Shown one piece after another: positions 10,494 to 22,926 of a stretch of DNA of 49,699 nucleotides. The DNA comes from Dehalococcoidia bacterium. Lineage in GTDB: Bacteria > Chloroflexota > Dehalococcoidia > GIF9 > UBA5629. The position numbers and the translations under genes are program-made. The stretch spans positions 1-49,699 of the forward strand of contig DUEX01000016.1 of NCBI GenBank assembly GCA_011170325.1, read 5' to 3'. A model generated the notes under the pieces. That model searched no databases and was not told the origin of the DNA. It saw only the letters and a list, made by a program, of their open reading frames with translations. Position 1 is the first letter of the stretch, and every line of letters starts with the position of its first letter.

Positions 10494-11330
10494 ATGGTTA
10501 AGATTGTGACTGATAGTCTTTCGGACATTCCCGACCAGTTGGCCCAAGAGCTAGGGATTAGTATAGTGCCCTTGAATGTGCACTTCGGCACTGAAACTTA
10601 TCGTGATAGAGTCGACATAAGCACAGACGAGTTTTATCGGAAGCTGCAAACGAGCGAGGTCTTTCCGACTACTTCAGCACCACCACCTGGTGTCTTCGTC
10701 GAGCTTTTCACCAAATTGGCTAAGGAAACAGATGAAATCCTAGCCATTATGACATCTAGCAAAATCAGTGCTATTTGTGAAAGTGCCCTTCAAGGTAAAG
10801 ATATGGTTGATGCGCGTTGCCACATTGCGGTGATTGATTCGTTGCAGATATTAGCTGGTCAAATGTTTGTAGTTATTGTGGCGGCTAAAGCAGCCCGAGA
10901 GGGAGCCAATTTGGAGCAGATAAGCGATATGGTAAGGAAGGCTATCCCCAAGGCTCACGTTCGTGGGGCTCTTGCCACACTGGAGTATCTGAAGAGGGGA
11001 GGACGCATTGGGAAAGCGCAGGCTTTCTTAGGCAGTTTACTAAAAGTGACGCCTATTCTGGGCTTCATAGATGGTGAAGCTCATCCCATTGCTAGGGTCC
11101 GTAGCTGGGCTCAAGGCACGGATTTTCTAGTGAATTTTGTCAAGGGGTTCCCCAAAATAGAAGAGCTGGCTATCGAAGATGCTACTACTCCTGATGAGGC
11201 AGAAATACTGGCCGAGCGGCTCAGCGACATATTCCCGAAAGAGCGTATGCATCGAACTAAGTTCAGTCCAGTACTAGGTGCTCATCTTGGTCCTGGCGCT
11301 TTAATAGTATCCGTTCTTGAAGGTGAATAA
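10494..11330 (+). CDS. DegV family (fatty-acid-binding, FakB-like) protein
   Basis: VKIVTDSLSDIP, SEVFPTTSAPPPGVFVE, LKRGGRIGKAQAFLGSLLKVTPIL motifs. Confidence 0.9.
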   Translation: MVKIVTDSLSDIPDQLAQELGISIVPLNVHFGTETYRDRVDISTDEFYRKLQTSEVFPTTSAPPPGVFVELFTKLAKETDEILAIMTSSKISAICESALQGKDMVDARCHIAVIDSLQILAGQMFVVIVAAKAAREGANLEQISDMVRKAIPKAHVRGALATLEYLKRGGRIGKAQAFLGSLLKVTPILGFIDGEAHPIARVRSWAQGTDFLVNFVKGFPKIEELAIEDATTPDEAEILAERLSDIFPKERMHRTKFSPVLGAHLGPGALIVSVLEGE

Positions 11331-11422
11331 TGGGGTAGAGGTTGTAACTGATTCTATAGCGCCAGTCTCGAGGTGCAGAGTTACATAGTCCTTTGAGATT
11401 GAAGCTATCGAAACTATAGTCA

Positions 11423-13897
11423 ATGGCAACTTCCACAGTGATAGATGTCGAGCCGCTACGTACTATTCTCGAATTGGAATGCCAGAGAAATTACGCTGAT
11501 GTTGCCGTAATTGGTGGGCTGGATAAATACCTTCGTAATTGGGCAAGGCAAACTAGAGACAAGATAAGTTCCCCCAAACTCCTAGCCCATTTCAATGAAC
11601 TCCAATTGGCTGAGCCTAAGTATGCTGCTTGGGATGAGGAGAAACGCAAGGCATGGGTAAGGAATCTCCTTGATTGGTTGGTTGAGGTAGAGGGGGCAAC
11701 AGAAACAGTGTCAACAATTAGGAGCCGTGCTTCCTCTGTGGTAGCCGGTCGTCCATCTATTGCTTCCGGAGCTCGTTCCTCAAGCAGTGAAGGGGGATTG
11801 GACGCGCCAGTAACTGTTGCTAGGGGTGTTACAGCGAATTTGGCTGCCAAACTAGCCAAGCTGGGAGTAAAGACAGTTCGTGATTTACTTTATTTCTTTC
11901 CCAGACGTCACCTTGATTATAGCCAGAGAAAACTTATTGCTGAGCTTGAAGTGGATGAAGAACAAACCATTTTAGCTATGGTGTGGGAGGCTCGAATAGT
12001 TAAGCTGGGTAATCAACGGGGTACCGAAGCTATTGTTGGTGATGAGACGGGGAATGTAAGGGCGGTTTGGTTTAATCAACCTTACCTAGCTAAGAGGTTT
12101 CCTACCAATGCTGAGCTAGTGCTCAGCGGCAAGGTGGCTGAATTCAAAGGGCAAAAGGTCTTCGAATCGCCGGAGTGGGAGCTAGTTGAGGATAAAGAAT
12201 TGATTCATACCGGTCGTCTTGTGCCTGTTTACCCTTTAACTCGGGGCTTATATCCTCGTCAGGTGAGAAATCTGGTAAAGAAGGTTATCGACGATTGGGT
12301 ATGGCAAGTAATGGATTTCTTACCCTTGGAAACAAAGAGTCGGTGCCAGCTCTTAGATTTACCTGAGGCAATTGTCCAAGCTCATTACCCGGATAGTCAT
12401 TTGATGAAGGCTGAAGCCAGAAAGCGTCTAGCTTTTGATGAGCTTTTCCTTATTCAGTTGGGCGTGTTCAGTAAGAAACGAGATTGGCAGGAGGGTCAGC
12501 AGGGTAACGCTTTCAATATAAATAGGGAAAGCATCGATGATTTTCTCAATTGCTTACCTTTTACATTGACTCATGCTCAACAGCGAGTGCTCAGTGAAAT
12601 TTTGGCTGACCTGGAACAGTCAAGGCCTATGTCGCGCCTTCTTCAAGGCGAGGTAGGCAGTGGCAAGACTGTAGTAGCCACGGCAGCTTTATTGGCGGCT
12701 GTTAACAGTGGCTATCAAGGAGCGCTTATGGCGCCAACGGAGATACTAGCTGAACAACACTTTCATAATATCTGCCAGCTTCTGTCTAGAGTAAGTAATA
12801 AAAAAGATGAGCAAGTCAATATTTGCTGCTATGACGGGCTTTTTTCTCGTCCGGTGACTCTTGCTCTACTGATCGGGAGTCTGAGCGAGAAAGAGAAGGA
12901 AGCTCTACATCAACGGATTCAAGAAGGCGAGATAGACGTTGTTATCGGTACTCACGCTCTTATTCAGAAGGGGGTGGAATTTTGTAAACTTGGGCTGGCA
13001 GTGATAGATGAGCAGCATCGTTTTGGGGTTTTGCAGCGCTCAGCATTGCGTCAGAAAGGGTTCAATCCTCACATACTGGTGATGACAGCTACTCCCATCC
13101 CACGGAGTATGGCGCTAACCCTTTATGGCGATTTAGACCTTTCAGTTATAGATGAAATGCCTCCGGGGAGACAGGTGATAAAGACGCGGTGGCTTGAGCC
13201 TGAGTATAGAGACAGGGCTTATGGTTTTCTCCGTCGGCAAATTGCTGCTGGACAGCAAGCTTTCATAATTTGTCCTCTTATTGAGGAATCAGAAAGCATT
13301 GAAGCTAAGGCAGCGGTAGCTGAGTATGAACGACTATCTAAGGAGGTTTTCCCTGATTTAAGATTAGGCTTACTTCACGGGCGAATGCCAGCTACTAATA
13401 AAGAGGAAACAATGCAAAGCTTCCGGGCTGGCAAGCTTGATATTTTGGTATCTACGCCTGTAGTAGAGGTGGGTATTGATGTGCCCAATGCTACGGTTAT
13501 GCTGGTGGAAGCGGCTGACCGTTTCGGCCTATCCCAGCTACATCAATTTCGAGGGCGAGTAGGTCGGGGTGAAAAGCAGAGTTATTGTCTGCTTCTAGCT
13601 GAGCGACCTTCGCCTGAAGGAAGGGAACGATTGAAATCGATAGAGGAAATTCAAGACGGTTTTGCTTTAGCCGAAAAAGACTTAGAGCTGCGAGGACCAG
13701 GGGAATTCTTTGGTACTCGCCAGAGCGGTTTACCAGACCTTCGTATGGCTAGGTTATCCGATGTCCCGCTTTTGGAGTTAGCTCGAGACCAATCAATAGC
13801 TCTTTTTCACAGTGATTCTAGTCTCAAGATGCCTGAGCATCATCTCTTGGCTCAGGAGCTGGCCCGGGTATGGCAAACTGGTGGTGAATGGAGCTGA
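11423..13897 (+). CDS. recG: ATP-dependent DNA helicase RecG
   Basis: [76 protein letters not shown]. Confidence 0.96.
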   Translation: MATSTVIDVEPLRTILELECQRNYADVAVIGGLDKYLRNWARQTRDKISSPKLLAHFNELQLAEPKYAAWDEEKRKAWVRNLLDWLVEVEGATETVSTIRSRASSVVAGRPSIASGARSSSSEGGLDAPVTVARGVTANLAAKLAKLGVKTVRDLLYFFPRRHLDYSQRKLIAELEVDEEQTILAMVWEARIVKLGNQRGTEAIVGDETGNVRAVWFNQPYLAKRFPTNAELVLSGKVAEFKGQKVFESPEWELVEDKELIHTGRLVPVYPLTRGLYPRQVRNLVKKVIDDWVWQVMDFLPLETKSRCQLLDLPEAIVQAHYPDSHLMKAEARKRLAFDELFLIQLGVFSKKRDWQEGQQGNAFNINRESIDDFLNCLPFTLTHAQQRVLSEILADLEQSRPMSRLLQGEVGSGKTVVATAALLAAVNSGYQGALMAPTEILAEQHFHNICQLLSRVSNKKDEQVNICCYDGLFSRPVTLALLIGSLSEKEKEALHQRIQEGEIDVVIGTHALIQKGVEFCKLGLAVIDEQHRFGVLQRSALRQKGFNPHILVMTATPIPRSMALTLYGDLDLSVIDEMPPGRQVIKTRWLEPEYRDRAYGFLRRQIAAGQQAFIICPLIEESESIEAKAAVAEYERLSKEVFPDLRLGLLHGRMPATNKEETMQSFRAGKLDILVSTPVVEVGIDVPNATVMLVEAADRFGLSQLHQFRGRVGRGEKQSYCLLLAERPSPEGRERLKSIEEIQDGFALAEKDLELRGPGEFFGTRQSGLPDLRMARLSDVPLLELARDQSIALFHSDSSLKMPEHHLLAQELARVWQTGGEWS

Positions 13898-13901
13898 TTT
13901 G

Positions 13902-15563
13902 ATGGTACTCAAGCAGAAGCTGGCTAAAGCTTTAGAGCAGGCAGCGACACAGGCTCAGCAACAAGGGGCACTTGCTTTCACCACATTGCCCGAGGTGATT
14001 GTAGAGTACCCACAGAATCCTGAGCATGGTGATTATGCTTCAAGTCTTCCCTTGAGATTGGCTCGGGCAATAAATATGGTGCCTCTAACAATCGCTAACA
14101 AAATTGTTGAACTTATGCCTCCTTTGTCTGAGGTTGCCAAAGTAGTTGCTGCCCCTCCGGGTTTTATCAATTTTACCCTTAGCCCCGATTGGCTAACAAG
14201 GCAGATAGAGGCTATCTTAAGTGCTGGCGATTCTTACGGCAGTATTGACTTAGATGGTGGTAAGTCTGTTCAGATTGAATTTGTTAGCATTAATCCCACC
14301 GGACCTCTTCATGTTGGACATGGTCGTGGTGCTGTCTTAGGTAGCACTTTGGCTAATGTACTTAGCGCTGCTGGCTATGCTGTAGACAAAGAATATTACA
14401 TTAATGATGTTGGTAGCCAGTTAGATGCCTTCGGTCGCTCTCTTTACACGCGTTATCAACAATGCCTAGGCGTAGATGCTGAAATGCTTAATGATGGCTA
14501 TTTCGGTAGTTATGTGATTGACTTAGCTAAGGAAATCCTTGGCAGTCAAGGTGACCGGTTTCTGACATTGCCTGAAGAAACTGCTATTCAGGAACTGCGA
14601 GAAATTGGGGTTGAAAAAATCATGGATGGAATTAGACGGGACCTCGAACTATTAGGGGTTGATTTCGATGTTTGGTTTAGCGAGCGAAGCCTGTATCAAG
14701 GTGGACAATATGAAAAAGCTATGAAGTTGCTGAGAGATGGTGGTTGCATAGTAGAGAGGGAGAATGCTACTTGGTTTGCATCTTCTGCTTTAGGTGAGGA
14801 TAAAGATAATGTACTGGTACGCAGTGATGGTTCGCCTACTTACTTTGCTTCTGACATTGCCTATCACTTTAACAAGTTTTTGGAGCGGCAGTTCGATCTG
14901 GTGGTCGATATTTGGGGAGCTGACCACCAGGGACATGTTTCTCGCATGAAAGCTGCAGTCGGTGCTCTGGGAGCAAATCCAGAGCAGCTCAGAGTGATAA
15001 TTTGCCAGCTAGTTACTCTGCGTCGTGGTGGGGAGATAATCCGAGTATCCAAGCGCAGCGGTGATATCATCACCTTGAGAGAGCTAATTGAGGAGGTTGG
15101 CTCAGATGCTTGTCGCTTCTTCTTTTTATCTCGTTCGGCTGAGAGCCAGATGGACTTTGATTTGGAGCTAGCTAGAAGGCAATCAGTGGATAACCCGGTT
15201 TATTACGTTCAATATGCTCATGCCCGCATTGCTAGCATCCTCCGGTTAGCTGAAGAGAGAGGAATCGATTATAGCCAAGGCGATGTTTCCTTGCTTACCG
15301 CCGAGCCGGAGTTGACCTTGATACGACGGATGATTTTGTTGCCAGAAATAGTAGAAACAGTGGCTAACTCTTTAGAGCCTCATCAGTTGCCTTACTATGC
15401 TCAAGACTTAGCCACTGTGTTCCACAGCTTTTACAAGCAGTGCCGGGTCATTTCCAAAGATCAGCCACTAACCTGGGCTCGGCTTAAACTAGTTAGAGCA
15501 GCCAAAATCGTTCTGGCTAGGACTCTACATCTTATGGGTATGACAGCACCTGAAAGTATGTAA
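13902..15563 (+). CDS. argS: arginyl-tRNA synthetase
   Basis: [37 protein letters not shown]; internal ATG at 13902 chosen over 13812. Confidence 0.95.
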   Translation: MVLKQKLAKALEQAATQAQQQGALAFTTLPEVIVEYPQNPEHGDYASSLPLRLARAINMVPLTIANKIVELMPPLSEVAKVVAAPPGFINFTLSPDWLTRQIEAILSAGDSYGSIDLDGGKSVQIEFVSINPTGPLHVGHGRGAVLGSTLANVLSAAGYAVDKEYYINDVGSQLDAFGRSLYTRYQQCLGVDAEMLNDGYFGSYVIDLAKEILGSQGDRFLTLPEETAIQELREIGVEKIMDGIRRDLELLGVDFDVWFSERSLYQGGQYEKAMKLLRDGGCIVERENATWFASSALGEDKDNVLVRSDGSPTYFASDIAYHFNKFLERQFDLVVDIWGADHQGHVSRMKAAVGALGANPEQLRVIICQLVTLRRGGEIIRVSKRSGDIITLRELIEEVGSDACRFFFLSRSAESQMDFDLELARRQSVDNPVYYVQYAHARIASILRLAEERGIDYSQGDVSLLTAEPELTLIRRMILLPEIVETVANSLEPHQLPYYAQDLATVFHSFYKQCRVISKDQPLTWARLKLVRAAKIVLARTLHLMGMTAPESM

Positions 15564-15642
15564 ATAGCCGTTTCTGGCCTTTCTACTCTGGCTACTATTG
15601 GATTGTAGCTAGCAGTACTTTATGCTAAACTTCGGTGGAAAT

Positions 15643-16629
15643 ATGAAGCAGCGCGTTTTCTCTGGTGCTCGGCCTACGGGTAAACAGCATATTGGTAATT
15701 ATCTAGGGGCTATTCAGAACTATGTTGCTCTTCAAGAAGAGTATGATTGTATCTATTGTATAGTAGATGTCCATGCTTTGACGAGCCTAGAGAGCACGGA
15801 TAGGCTTCAGGAGGATATCAATGAAATGATGCTTGACTGGTTAGCTGCCGGTCTTGACCCGCAAAAAAGTATCCTCTTTGTTCAATCCCATGTCCCTGAA
15901 GTCATGGAGCTTCATACTTTGCTTAGTATGGTTACACCCTTAGGCTGGCTGTTACGGGTGCCTACTTTCAAAGAAAAGGCACGAATGCAGCCGCAAAATG
16001 TCAACTATGGGCTGGTAGGCTATCCGGTGCTGATGACCGCAGATATTGTGCTGTATAAGGCAGAGGTGGTGCCGGTAGGCGAAGACCAGCTTCCTCACCT
16101 TGAGCTGGCACGGGAAATAGCCCGCCGCTTCAACTCTATGTTTGCTCCCACTTTTCCTGAGCCTCAAGCCAAGCTTACTTCTTTTCCTTTGGTGCTAGGG
16201 TTGGATGGCGTACAAAAGATGGGTAAGAGCTACAACAATTACATTGAGCTGGCAGCTACTTCTGAGGAGACATTGGAGCGGGTGATGACCGCAGTCACTG
16301 ACCCGGCCCGACAATACCGCTCTGACCCAGGTCACCCTGAGATATGCAATGTCTTTAGCCTTCAGCATTTTTTTAATATTAATCGTGTGGAAGAGATTGC
16401 TGCTGAGTGTCGCTCGGCAGGCATTGGCTGTGTTGACTGCAAGAAATTGCTGGCTCGGGGGATTAATTCGGCTCTCGAGCCCTTTCGTGAGAGGCGGATT
16501 GCACTGGAAGCCAAACATCAGCTGGTAGTTGAAGTCCTTTCTGATGGAGCTCGCCGGGCTCAGGTTATCGCCAAGGAGACCTTGGCAGAGGTTAAAGAAA
16601 GGATGGGGCTTCTTCAGCGGGCTGTTTGA
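15643..16629 (+). CDS. trpS: tryptophanyl-tRNA synthetase
   Basis: VFSGARPTGKQHIGNYLGA, DGVQKMGKSYNN motifs. Confidence 0.95.
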   Translation: MKQRVFSGARPTGKQHIGNYLGAIQNYVALQEEYDCIYCIVDVHALTSLESTDRLQEDINEMMLDWLAAGLDPQKSILFVQSHVPEVMELHTLLSMVTPLGWLLRVPTFKEKARMQPQNVNYGLVGYPVLMTADIVLYKAEVVPVGEDQLPHLELAREIARRFNSMFAPTFPEPQAKLTSFPLVLGLDGVQKMGKSYNNYIELAATSEETLERVMTAVTDPARQYRSDPGHPEICNVFSLQHFFNINRVEEIAAECRSAGIGCVDCKKLLARGINSALEPFRERRIALEAKHQLVVEVLSDGARRAQVIAKETLAEVKERMGLLQRAV

Positions 16630-16639
16630 AAACCTGACT

Positions 16640-17431
16640 ATGAATGACTTACCCTTAGCGCAGAGTGGTAGGAGTGCCCTTGAAGTAGCTACTCAAGCAG
16701 CTGAAGAAGCCGGTGAGATTCTCCTGGCTCATTTTTGCTCTAAAAAAGAGATAAAGTACAAGGGTAAGAGCAATTTAGTTACTGAAGCCGATATCTTGTC
16801 TGAGAAGACCATATTAGAATTTCTAGAAAGTGAATATCCTGATTGCAATATCCTCTCTGAGGAGTCAAACTCCTCTGCTCCGACTACTGGTTATACTTGG
16901 ATAGTTGACCCATTGGATGGCACCAATAATTATGTCTATGGCGTTCCTTTCTTCTGTATAAATATTGCTTTAGCCAAAGATGAGGATGTCCTGCTAGGTA
17001 TAACTCATGACCCGGTAAGAGAGGAGCTTTTTCGAGCTGAGAAAGGGAAAGGGGCTTACCTTAATGACTCAGCGATTCAGGTTTCCAAAGAGGGTTCACT
17101 TGGGACCTCTTTGGTAGGCCTTGACCTTGGCTATAGTGCTGAGCAAAGCAAGAAGATGCTTGACATAGCTACTAGGTTGTGGAGTCAGGTACATTGTCTG
17201 AGAGTCATGGGGTCAGCATCTTTAAGCTTGGCTTATGTTGCCTGCGGGCGGGTTAGCCTCTATCTTCATCGCTATCTTTACCCTTGGGACATTGCTAGCG
17301 GGCTTTTACTGATTAGAGAAGCCGGCGGCAAAGTCACTGATTGGCAACGGAAGCCAGCAAGCTGTCAAACTAAGGAAATCATTGCTTCAAATGATAGGCT
17401 TCACCAGGAGTTTATGGCATACTTGGGTTAG
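16640..17431 (+). CDS. inositol monophosphatase family protein
   Basis: WIVDPLDGTNNYVYGVPFFCINIAL and YPWDIASGLLLIREAGG motifs; ATG at 16640 after the trpS stop. Confidence 0.9.
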   Translation: MNDLPLAQSGRSALEVATQAAEEAGEILLAHFCSKKEIKYKGKSNLVTEADILSEKTILEFLESEYPDCNILSEESNSSAPTTGYTWIVDPLDGTNNYVYGVPFFCINIALAKDEDVLLGITHDPVREELFRAEKGKGAYLNDSAIQVSKEGSLGTSLVGLDLGYSAEQSKKMLDIATRLWSQVHCLRVMGSASLSLAYVACGRVSLYLHRYLYPWDIASGLLLIREAGGKVTDWQRKPASCQTKEIIASNDRLHQEFMAYLG

Positions 17432-17483
17432 ACGCGAGGGCACAAAGTAAAACTGAAAAAAAGGAGGAAAAAACGAGGCTGAG

Positions 17484-19010
17484 ATGCTGTTTGGCGATAT
17501 CCTTAGACAAAATGCGATGAAGTTTCCCAATAAGACGGCTCTGATTTGTGGGGATGACAGGGTCAGCTATTTGGAACTTAATAGCCAGGTGAACCGTCTG
17601 GCAAATACGCTGCTAGCCACTGGCATGAAAAAAGGGGATAGGGTAGCTGTCGTAGCTGATAATTGCATCCAGTATGTGGAGGCATATTATGCTGTAGCTA
17701 AGGGTGGCATGATAATTGTACCGATCAATACAACTCTTGATAGTAGTGGAGTATCCTATCTTATAAATGACACCGGGGCGGGTACAGTCATCTTTGGTGA
17801 GAACTATTCCGATACTATTAATTCCATATACCCTGGGTTGAAAACAGTTAACAATTATATTGCTATTGGCAACGCAGCGAAGGCGGAAAGTTATGAAGAA
17901 TTGGTCTCCAGGTATTCGCCGGACGAGCCTGAGGTAGCAATTGATGAGGATGACACCATTGGTATTTGGTACACCAGTGGTACTACTGGTTGGCCTAAAG
18001 GAGTGGCAGTGAGCCATAAGAGTCTGATTTCAGAGATAGTGAATATGATGCTTAACGGTTACCCCATAAATCGGAATGATGTTAATTTGGCTATATTGCC
18101 TTTGTCCCACCTAGGCGGTCAGTACCTTATGAAGAATCATTTCTACATAGGTGGCACTAGTGTTCTATTGGAAACGCTGGAGCCTAAACTGATTCTGGAG
18201 ACTATCGAGAGAGAAAAGGTGACTACTAGCCTTTTTACACCCGCGGTCGTATTTGCCATAACCGATTATTCGGATGTTAATAGATATGACGTTAGTAGCA
18301 TGCGGATAATAATGTATGCCGGTGCACCGTTGCCTGAAGGAGCACAAAGTAGGATGAACGAGATTTTTGGCGATATACTTATGCAATGTTACGGTGCTAG
18401 TGAGGTGCCAGTGATTATGATGCCTCCGCTACTGGAGGGGCCGTGGGAAAAGGTTAAGAGACCAGGTTCTTGTGGCAAAGAGATTACCGGCATCGAGGTA
18501 AGGCTGGTTAACGAGGAGGGTGATGATGTTGCCCAAGGGGAAATTGGAGAATTGTTGGTCAGAGGTGACAATATGATGAAGGGCTATTGGAATATGCCTG
18601 AGGAGACAGCGAAGGTGCTGGAGGGTGGTTATTTTCATACTGGTGACCTGGCAACGAAGGATGACGAAGGCTATTACTATGTTGTGGGCAGGAAGGAGGA
18701 TACAATCATTACTGGTGGCAAGCCAGTGTATTCGGCGGAGGTAGAAAGCTTGATGTCCTTACATCCGTCAATCTCCGAAGTAGCTGTGATAGATGTGCCT
18801 GATGTAAGGCTAGGCAAGCTAGTGAAGGCGGTTGTGGTTTCAAAAGTGGGGGAGAAGGCCAGTGAACAGGACATAATTGAATGGTGTGCCAGTCGGCTTG
18901 AAGCTTATAAAGTGCCAAAGTCGGTAGATATTGTTGACAGCTTACCAAGGACAGCTATAGGCAAGATACTTAAGAGAGCATTGAGAGATAGGTATAGCAA
19001 AGGTGAATAA
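17484..19010 (+). CDS. AMP-dependent acyl-CoA synthetase/ligase
   Basis: IWYTSGTTGWPKGVAVSHKSL, YHTGD-like YFHTGDLATKDDEGYYYVVGRKEDTIITGG, PRTAIGKILKRALRD. Confidence 0.93.
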   Translation: MLFGDILRQNAMKFPNKTALICGDDRVSYLELNSQVNRLANTLLATGMKKGDRVAVVADNCIQYVEAYYAVAKGGMIIVPINTTLDSSGVSYLINDTGAGTVIFGENYSDTINSIYPGLKTVNNYIAIGNAAKAESYEELVSRYSPDEPEVAIDEDDTIGIWYTSGTTGWPKGVAVSHKSLISEIVNMMLNGYPINRNDVNLAILPLSHLGGQYLMKNHFYIGGTSVLLETLEPKLILETIEREKVTTSLFTPAVVFAITDYSDVNRYDVSSMRIIMYAGAPLPEGAQSRMNEIFGDILMQCYGASEVPVIMMPPLLEGPWEKVKRPGSCGKEITGIEVRLVNEEGDDVAQGEIGELLVRGDNMMKGYWNMPEETAKVLEGGYFHTGDLATKDDEGYYYVVGRKEDTIITGGKPVYSAEVESLMSLHPSISEVAVIDVPDVRLGKLVKAVVVSKVGEKASEQDIIEWCASRLEAYKVPKSVDIVDSLPRTAIGKILKRALRDRYSKGE

Positions 19011-19019
19011 GCAGGCTTT

Positions 19020-20222
19020 TTAATGTTGAAAGCGATGCCTCTCGATGAACCTGCCCATCCTTTTTAGAGCCTCTTCAATTTCCGGCAGGGAAGTTGCATA
19101 GCAGCAACGGACATAACCTTCACCGTAGTGACCGAAAGCGGAGCCGGGAACTACAGCTACTTTTTCTTCTATTAAGAGCTTCTCAGCAAATTCTTCTGAA
19201 GTCATGCCGGTAATCTTTATAGATGGGAAGGCGTAGAAAGCGCCCTTAGGCTCAAAACAAGATAAGCCGATATCCCTTAGCCCCTTGACCATGACGCGGC
19301 GTCGGCAGTCGTATTCTCTTACCATTGCCTCCACCTCGCTATCGCCTTTCTTCAAAGCTTCAAGGGCTGCCATCTGCCCCATTATCGGGGCACATAATAT
19401 AGTATATTGATGAATCTTGGTCATGGCTTCGACGATTTCCCGCTTGGCAGCTGCGTAGCCAACTCGCCATCCGGTCATGGCATAGGCTTTGGAGAATCCG
19501 TTTAGCAAAATAGTATGCTCCTTCATCCGCGGTAGACTGGCGAGGCAAGTATGCTCCACACCGTAAACCAGCTGCCCGTAGACCTCGTCAGAGATTACTA
19601 AGAGGTTATGCTGCTGTGCCAGTTGGGCGATTTGAATCAGCTCTTCTTTTGGCATAACTGCCCCGGTAGGGTTTGCTGGATAACCTATTAGAATGGCCTT
19701 GGTTCGTTCTGTGATTCTGGGCTCAATGTCTTGAGCCTTGATTTCGAAGCTGTTTTCCTCTGTTGTAGGTATGGAGATGGCTATGCCTCCGGCTAGAGTA
19801 GTACATGATGGGTAAGCAACGTAGCAAGGGTCGGGCATAATGACTTCATCGCCAGGATCAAGTATAGCTCTCAAGGCAAGGTCAAGCCCTTCACTGACAC
19901 CAACAGTGATAAGGAGCTCACTATCAGGGTCGTAGCTTAGACCATAACAAGACTCGAGGTATTTTGCCAATTCTTGTCTGAGCTGAGGTAGTCCATAGTT
20001 GGAGGTATACATAGTGTAGCCCTTTTCCAAAGAGTAAATAGCAGCTTCCCTAATATGGTATGGGGTGATGAAATCAGGTTCTCCTACCCCAAGGGAAATG
20101 ACCCCTTCCATTGAGGAGAGCAAATCAAAGAATTTTCTGATGCCCGAAGGTGAGACATTGCTCACTTTTTGAGATATGTGTTTGCGAGGAATCTTAATGT
20201 GACTTGAGCCAGTTTTGGGCAC
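19020..20222 (-). CDS. class I/II PLP-dependent aminotransferase
   Basis: YPANPTGAVMPKEEL, LLNGFSKAYAMTGWRVGYAA motifs. Confidence 0.92.
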   Translation of the reverse strand: MPKTGSSHIKIPRKHISQKVSNVSPSGIRKFFDLLSSMEGVISLGVGEPDFITPYHIREAAIYSLEKGYTMYTSNYGLPQLRQELAKYLESCYGLSYDPDSELLITVGVSEGLDLALRAILDPGDEVIMPDPCYVAYPSCTTLAGGIAISIPTTEENSFEIKAQDIEPRITERTKAILIGYPANPTGAVMPKEELIQIAQLAQQHNLLVISDEVYGQLVYGVEHTCLASLPRMKEHTILLNGFSKAYAMTGWRVGYAAAKREIVEAMTKIHQYTILCAPIMGQMAALEALKKGDSEVEAMVREYDCRRRVMVKGLRDIGLSCFEPKGAFYAFPSIKITGMTSEEFAEKLLIEEKVAVVPGSAFGHYGEGYVRCCYATSLPEIEEALKRMGRFIERHRFQH

Positions 20223-20260
20223 AGAGACCTCCTACCTGTAAAGCATAGAATGGAATCCAA

Positions 20261-20740
20261 TTAGGGGGTTACCGGCAACCGCTTGATCTCCTCCCCACCC
20301 TCAAGGATTTCACCGTCCTCTTTGTACTTCTTCAGGATGAAATGGGTAACGGTGCCCTGCACTGTATCCAACGGAGCCAGCTTCTCCGAGACAAAGACAG
20401 CAATATCTTGCATAGTTTTACCGGCTACTAATATAGCTAAATCATAGGTGCCTGAGGCTAGATAGACAGAACGGGCTTGAGGGAAGCGATAGATACGCTC
20501 AGCTATGGCATCAAAACCTACATCTCGTTGAGGAACAACCTTAACTTCGACTAAAGCCCACACTTGCTCTTCGCCTAATTTAGCCCAGTCGATGACAGTT
20601 TTATATTTCAAGATGGCTCTGTCCTTTTCAGCCTTTTTGATTGTCTTTTCCACCTCAGCAGCTGAGATACCAGTCATGGTAGAAATCTGCTTGGGCGTTA
20701 GCCGAGCATCTTTCTCAAGAGCTTCAAAAATCTGTTTCAT
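20261..20740 (-). CDS. Lrp/AsnC family transcriptional regulator
   Basis: N-terminal HTH (DARLTPKQISTMTGISAAEVEKTIKKAEKD) plus RAM-like C-terminal domain; adjacent to an aminotransferase. Confidence 0.88.
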   Translation of the reverse strand: MKQIFEALEKDARLTPKQISTMTGISAAEVEKTIKKAEKDRAILKYKTVIDWAKLGEEQVWALVEVKVVPQRDVGFDAIAERIYRFPQARSVYLASGTYDLAILVAGKTMQDIAVFVSEKLAPLDTVQGTVTHFILKKYKEDGEILEGGEEIKRLPVTP

Positions 20741-20757
20741 GTTCCCTCCTCAATTCA

Positions 20758-20979
20758 CTAACAGGCAAGCCACCATTGGTCTTGAGTCTCATTATAGCAG
20801 AGCTCGAAAAGCTTCTCATCCTCAGTGGTGACCCTGAAAAATCTTTTGCCCGGCTGCTGCCATTCCTTTTCTATCCGAGAAATCTTGTACTCTTTGTCCA
20901 GCCATAGAAAAGCTTCCGGTCGTTGAGCGTAGGTATAACCTGAATAGCATCTTACTTGAAGCAATTGTTGCTCAGTCAT
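20758..20979 (-). CDS. DUF6504-like small protein
   Basis: YSGYTYAQRPEAFLWLDKEYKISRIEKEWQQPGKRFFRVTTEDEKLFELCYNETQDQWWL. Confidence 0.65.
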   Translation of the reverse strand: MTEQQLLQVRCYSGYTYAQRPEAFLWLDKEYKISRIEKEWQQPGKRFFRVTTEDEKLFELCYNETQDQWWLAC

Positions 20980-20989
20980 TCCTCACGTC

Positions 20990-22447
20990 TTAAATTGGTG
21001 GTTTTCTCTTGTGCCAATCAGTGGCTTGCTCATAGGCAAAGGCGATGTGAAGCACCGTTTCCTCGCCAAAAGGCTTACCTATGACCTGCATACCTGTAGG
21101 TAAACCATTGGCGAAGCCAGCAGGGATAGAGATAGCTGGGATGCCGGCGATATTTACGGGTAAAGTGCAGACATCGCTCAAATACATTTGCAGAGGGTCA
21201 TCCACCTTTTCACCAAGCTTGAAGGCTGCCGTAGGTGATGTCGGGGTAACCAGAGCATCATATTTCTCGAAGGCCTGGTCAAATTCTTGCCTTATCAAAG
21301 TGCGAACCTTCTGGGCTTTGAGATAGTAGGCATCATAATAACCAGCGGATAAGGCATAAGTTCCCAGCATGATTCGCCTTTTGACCTCGGCTCCAAAGCC
21401 AAATTGTTTTGTTTTTTCCATAGCCTCCCACATATTATCGGCATGTTGATAGGAGAAGCCATATTTTACTCCATCATAGCGAGCTAAGTTTGCCGAAGCC
21501 TCAGAGGGTGCCAGAATATAATATGCAGCTAAAGCGTATTTAGTATGGGGCAGAGAAACCTCCCAATCTATCTCAGCACCCAACTCCTCTAGCCTCTTTA
21601 TCGCTGTCTGCAGATTCGCTTTCACCTCTTCTTGTATCCCATCAAAATACTCTTGTGGAATGCCGAGGCGCAGGTCTTTGAGGTCGGGAATCAATGCCTT
21701 GGTATAATCAGGCACAGGATAAGGAATGGAAGTAGAATCTCGCTGGTCGTGCCCGGCGATGGTCCTCATTACTAAGGCGCAGTCGGTGACATCCTTAGTT
21801 ATGGGCCCGATTTGGTCCAGTGAGCTGGCGAAAGCGACCAAGCCAAAACGGCTTACTCTGCCATAGGTTGGCTTTAAGCCAACTACATTACAGAATCCGG
21901 CAGGTTGACGGATGCTGCCTCCAGTGTCGGAGCCAAGAGTGTAGACAGCTTCATCAGTAGCCACAGCAACGGCTGAACCACCACTGCTGCCGCCGGGGAC
22001 GCGGTCTAAGTCCCAGGGATTCTCTGTTGGGAAAAAGGCGGAGTTTTCTGTTGATGACCCCATGGCAAATTCATCCATGTTAGTCTTTCCCAAAATCACT
22101 GTCTTACGGGCCTTCAGTTTGTCTATGACTGTTGCATCGTAGGGGGGAGTAAAGTTCTCCAGCATTTTTGATGAGCAAGTAGTCCGCATACCCTTGGTAC
22201 ACATGATGTCTTTAATCAAGGCAGGTATGCCAGTTAGAGGCTCGATTTTGCCGCCACTTATGGCCTTGTCTGCTTCTTCGGCTTGTTCTAAAGCTGCGTC
22301 CTCATTAATGGTAACACAGGCATGGACCTTGTCTTCGACCTCAGCCAAACGCCTTAAACTGGCTTTGGTCAACTCGACCGAGGATATTTTTCCTTCTTTC
22401 AGAAGCTGGTGAGCCTGGCTGATAGTTAGTCGATGGAGTTCATCCAT
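20990..22447 (-). CDS. gatA: Asp-tRNA(Asn)/Glu-tRNA(Gln) amidotransferase subunit A
   Basis: [44 protein letters not shown]; start at [11 protein letters not shown]. Confidence 0.95.
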   Translation of the reverse strand: MDELHRLTISQAHQLLKEGKISSVELTKASLRRLAEVEDKVHACVTINEDAALEQAEEADKAISGGKIEPLTGIPALIKDIMCTKGMRTTCSSKMLENFTPPYDATVIDKLKARKTVILGKTNMDEFAMGSSTENSAFFPTENPWDLDRVPGGSSGGSAVAVATDEAVYTLGSDTGGSIRQPAGFCNVVGLKPTYGRVSRFGLVAFASSLDQIGPITKDVTDCALVMRTIAGHDQRDSTSIPYPVPDYTKALIPDLKDLRLGIPQEYFDGIQEEVKANLQTAIKRLEELGAEIDWEVSLPHTKYALAAYYILAPSEASANLARYDGVKYGFSYQHADNMWEAMEKTKQFGFGAEVKRRIMLGTYALSAGYYDAYYLKAQKVRTLIRQEFDQAFEKYDALVTPTSPTAAFKLGEKVDDPLQMYLSDVCTLPVNIAGIPAISIPAGFANGLPTGMQVIGKPFGEETVLHIAFAYEQATDWHKRKPPI

Positions 22448-22449
22448 AT

Positions 22450-22737
22450 TTATTCCAGAACTGCTCGTACTTTGAAGCAATTGTCGTCCCGCTGGGGCGC
22501 GTTAGCCAGAACATCTTCTACTGGATAGGATGCCTTTGCCTCATCTGGTCTGAATACATTTTGAAGACCGCTAGATTTGGCTGTAGGCAGGAGAGTGCTG
22601 GTGTCTGCTTGTTTGAGTATCTCGAAGTTTTCGATGATGTCAGATAGCTGGAGTCTGAACTTCTCGATTTCAGTTTCGCTTAATCCTAGCCTGGCTAAGA
22701 GAGCGATATGTCGTACTTCTTCGCGGCTTAGTCTCAT
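22450..22737 (-). CDS. gatC: Asp-tRNA(Asn)/Glu-tRNA(Gln) amidotransferase subunit C
   Basis: [39 protein letters not shown]...LRPD-like FRPDEAKAS. Confidence 0.93.
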   Translation of the reverse strand: MRLSREEVRHIALLARLGLSETEIEKFRLQLSDIIENFEILKQADTSTLLPTAKSSGLQNVFRPDEAKASYPVEDVLANAPQRDDNCFKVRAVLE

Positions 22738-22926
22738 TTTGCCTTAATCTGGGTAATGATATGGAAGCGTTTGACTTAGGATAACAATTGCATGGAACAT
22801 TATAGCATAAAGAGCTAATCGAAGTGGGCATGTTTTATCAGCTTGGCAGACGAGGACCTTAATGGTTGGACCGATACCTTTTATGAAATTTTCCAAAAAA
22901 ATCGCCAAAATTCTCGGCTAAATGTC